From Brachypodius melanocephalos (lineage: Eukaryota > Chordata > Aves > Passeriformes > Pycnonotidae), in assembly GCA_013398615.1 (NCBI GenBank), contig VZSR01000479.1, positions 2,616,740 to 2,680,739 of the forward strand: a stretch of DNA of 64,000 bases. The letters are read 5' to 3'. The first letter of the stretch is position 1, and each line of letters opens with the position of its first letter. A model generated the notes under the pieces. It searched no databases and was not told the origin of the DNA. It saw only the letters and a program-made list of their open reading frames with translations. Both the position numbers and the translations under genes were made by a program. This document shows, piece by piece, positions 61,071 through 64,000 of this stretch.

Positions 61071-64000
61071 TAAATATAATGGAATGTGATCCAGCTACAA
61101 ATGACTGTTCATCCAGAATTTGGTAAAACAATGCAGGTATTAAAGTCTGACAAAGATTTCAAAGCACTATTCTCAATTATTACAGATACAGTATTCTGAA
61201 CAAATCCACTTTTTTTCCCTTTTTTTATCTTTTTTTCTTTTCTTCTATACTTACCTGGATCTATTCATTTTCCATTAGATTAAACAGCAGTGAAAGCAAA
61301 GTAGCAGTGAGATAATATTCAAGCCTTCCTTGATAAGCCTGATCTGAAACTCTAAGCTGATCTTTAGTACTGTGGATTTTTCCCTGGACTTCACTGAAAT
61401 CTTTGAAAGATTGATGGACACCAAAGAGCTGGCAGTATCTTTTCTAACAAATGCTTAGATACTAATTAAGCAGAGAAGAGGAGCAATTTTTATCTGCTTT
61501 TAAGAGTATTTTGAAGAAAGTATTACAGAAGCTGTTCACTAGTATAAAGATGAATAACATGCTATATATATTTAATAATCAATTTAATAAATTGAGTAAA
61601 AGCAATGAGCCAAATACTGATTTCATTTATTCTGTATGAATAGGAGTAGATACAGTTAAGACAATACAATAATCATAAAATGTTCTTCCTTTTGCATTTT
61701 AAAGGAAACATTTGCTGGAATTACCTTTAAATTTGTAAAGCAGTTTCTGCTAGGGTTAATATGTCTATGTTAGACCTAAATCTCTGCTTAATGCCCACAA
61801 AAGTCAGAGTGGAAAGTAATGGTGAGGATTTATAGAGCTCATTAACAATTAAAAATACTTGGTAGGGTAAGAAGGTGAAAAGAAGTCCACAGGTTTCTTT
61901 TAAGACTCTTCATACTAAGTTCCTTATTAACAACAGGGAAAAAAAGAAGTAACAAACTTATGTTTTCTTCTTTCTCTCTCTTTTTCAGCTAATTCAAAGT
62001 GAAGCCTTAATTAACAGCCAGAGTACAATCTTTAGTTACTGGATTAATTACAGAAGACTTGCTGTGGGTTTTAAATTCCCTTGGGGTATTTTTAAATCTG
62101 GTGGGCAGTAAAGCTGCCATCTGTTTTGTGAGCTGATGGTTAGTTCTTACTGAAATCATTAAAATTTTGAAAACTACACTGCCTGATATCAAGGTTCATA
62201 AATAAGTGGTGTTTTTTAAAAAGCAAAATCTTGTATTCTTGTATTCTACTTGTGTTCTACTGTTCACATCTGAAACAACATTCAGTGTACCTCCCACAAA
62301 TGCCATGGGTAAACAGCTGGTCTGGGAAAGCAAAATGCACAACCTGTTTATCCAGATCACATAGAATTTCCAGAGAGTTAAATGAAAGTTCCAGATGTAG
62401 GTCTTAATGTTACAGAAACTTTCCAGCAAATAAAAATCTTTAAATAACACAGTTTTAAAACAGTCATCAATTTTCATGTGATGCTGGAAAAATAATTGAT
62501 CAGAACTGGCTGCTGCTGTTAACTTGGCTTTCTCTTTAGCCTGAGAGGCTCATCTGCATTCAGCTCTGTATATAAATAAAACCTGATTTTGTAGGGAATA
62601 CTGTTGAGCACATATTCAACACAACTGCCCTACGGGGAAAAAATACCCAAAAGCAAATTAATTGTAAATGACTCAGTCCTCTCTTATTCTGAAATAGATG
62701 TCTTTTCATTTGTTGTTCAAACACTCTTGGATGAGGTAGTTTTCCATCTGTATTGCTGGCAGGAATCTGACAGACTTGCAGAGATCCGGATCATTTCCAG
62801 GCAGATTTGCATGCAGCATTTAATTTAGGATTTTCAATCAACAGAATTGTCAAGATCTGGCTGATGGTCCCTTTAAGTACAATTAATTCAAACTATGTGC
62901 TTGTCAGTTTGGAATTCTTTATCTTTCATTTCTTGTATTTTTTAATGATCTCAATATTCTCCTATTTTCTTCATCTTAGGACTCATGCCTCAGCTGCTGG
63001 CTGTGTCAAACATTTTGGCATATATCAGCTTAGATAATTGTATACTAATTGTCTACTATACCAGGAAGGTATTGTTTCTTCCTCCAAATTATTTTTAACG
63101 GCCCAAAAAATAAATTACTTTGTTTTTTTAAGGAACAAAATCTTGTGAGGCTCTCCTAAAGCTGAAGATGTTATATTTCACAGTTGAGTCATTGCTATTG
63201 CCTACTGTATTGGTGTCTGACAGTCAGTCAGAAAAAGAAATTTATATTTTACCATCAAGAAACAGAAAAAGCAAAAAGGCAAAAGATTATTCTGTAGCCC
63301 TGAGCAGGCATGATCCTTTTTTATGTTAATGAGAAATTGTGAGGAAATCTGTCTGACATCCTATGGACTGAGCAGATCCAGAGAAATGATTGAAGGAGTA
63401 AAGGCATGCAGGAATTACAGGAATTTAATGTTTTTTAGCCTGGTTCAGTATTTTGTGAGATAACAGAAAAAGATCTGAAGGAAACAACATAAGGTAAGAA
63501 AAATAGTAAGAGACACTGAGAAAAGCACAATATTTAATTCTCTAATCACACTGATTTTAATATATCTGTTACTTAAAATATGAAGTGCTTATTTGCATCA
63601 CACTTGAAAAAGCATGCCTTATGTACTGTTAAAGTAGAGGAAGAAAATGAATCATGAACTGCTCAGTACTGCAGCAGTCACTAAATAGCTGCCTTAGATC
63701 TTCAGCCCAATATGTTGTTTTCAGATTCCACTTGCAGGAAGAACTCAGAATGCAGTGTATCTTTGCTGGTGGATGGTATTTGAGTGGCACTGCTGCAGTG
63801 TGAACAGACTTTGCCACCCTCACAGGAGAGAGCTCTGGAGCTGTGCTACAGCAGCTTCTGGGTGCAGTGCCCACTGACATGAGAGAGCTGCTGCTGAAAA
63901 CAGTCTCACTGCACAAAAAGAAAAATGGAAGGGATTTTTTACCTTTTTTTTTAAATTCTCTCACTGCTTCAAGATTAATTTTGGATCTGACCTTCAAAAG
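61071..64000. other. Gene-free stretch, right end
   Basis: No confident gene. A strong minus-strand donor (CCAG|GTAAGTATAG, exon end at 61255) could pair with an acceptor at 61393 for a 139-nt exon, but its best frame stops 10 bases before the donor. Acceptor-like sites near 61990 and 62978 lead to no exon with a donor. The minus frame at 63629-63997 (122 codons) runs towards the window edge and shows no recognisable domain. Confidence 0.45.

Noticed and set aside
61255..61393. Minus-strand 139-nt exon with a strong GTAAGT donor
   Set aside because: Best frame ends in TAG 10 bases before the donor and the acceptor is weak; donor words of this quality occur by chance at this window size.

Overview
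The window looks like an AT-rich, gene-poor stretch of a bird macrochromosome, quite possibly from a songbird. The clade call rests on its repeats. A CR1 3' octamer tail lies at base 1 and a CR1 3'-end fragment near 30.5 kb. There are three solo LTRs with target-site duplications, of the ERV1-, ERVL- and ERVK-like types found in birds, and a faint ancient MIR remnant. I see no L1 or Alu, no bacterial-style genes, no tRNA or rRNA and no CRISPR array. Most open frames are short chance frames.

Layout. 0-12.1 kb: intergenic or intronic DNA with simple tracts, a MIR-like remnant (7.4 kb) and a GTGAAT hexamer array (8.4 kb). 12.1-12.4 kb: a compact plus-strand solo LTR with TATA box, poly-A signal and a 4-bp GCCT duplication. 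12.4-26.6 kb: no confident gene; a 44-base A tract and a possible antisense coding-like block. 26.6-28.3 kb: an AT/AC microsatellite running into about 1.6 kb of decayed 15-bp minisatellite. 30.5 kb: CR1 fragment. 31.8-33.4 kb: the most interesting locus, an ERVL-type solo LTR (5-bp TATTT duplication). It carries a piece of host TNIK mRNA (5' UTR plus the first two coding exons, spliced) and is itself interrupted by an antisense ERVK-like solo LTR with a 6-bp duplication. 33.4-53.9 kb: no confident gene. 53.9-57.8 kb: two, perhaps three, phase-compatible plus-strand exons of an unidentified small gene. 57.8-64 kb: no confident gene; a pyrimidine-skewed block and an AGAT microsatellite.

Order of events at 32 kb (inference). 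A TNIK mRNA segment entered an ERVL LTR, probably by template switching during reverse transcription. That element inserted here and collapsed to a solo LTR. An ERVK-like element then inserted into it in reverse and also collapsed. Nothing suggests that any of the viral sequence is functional; no gag, pol or env frames are present.

All family names come from recognition by eye and were not checked against a repeat library.
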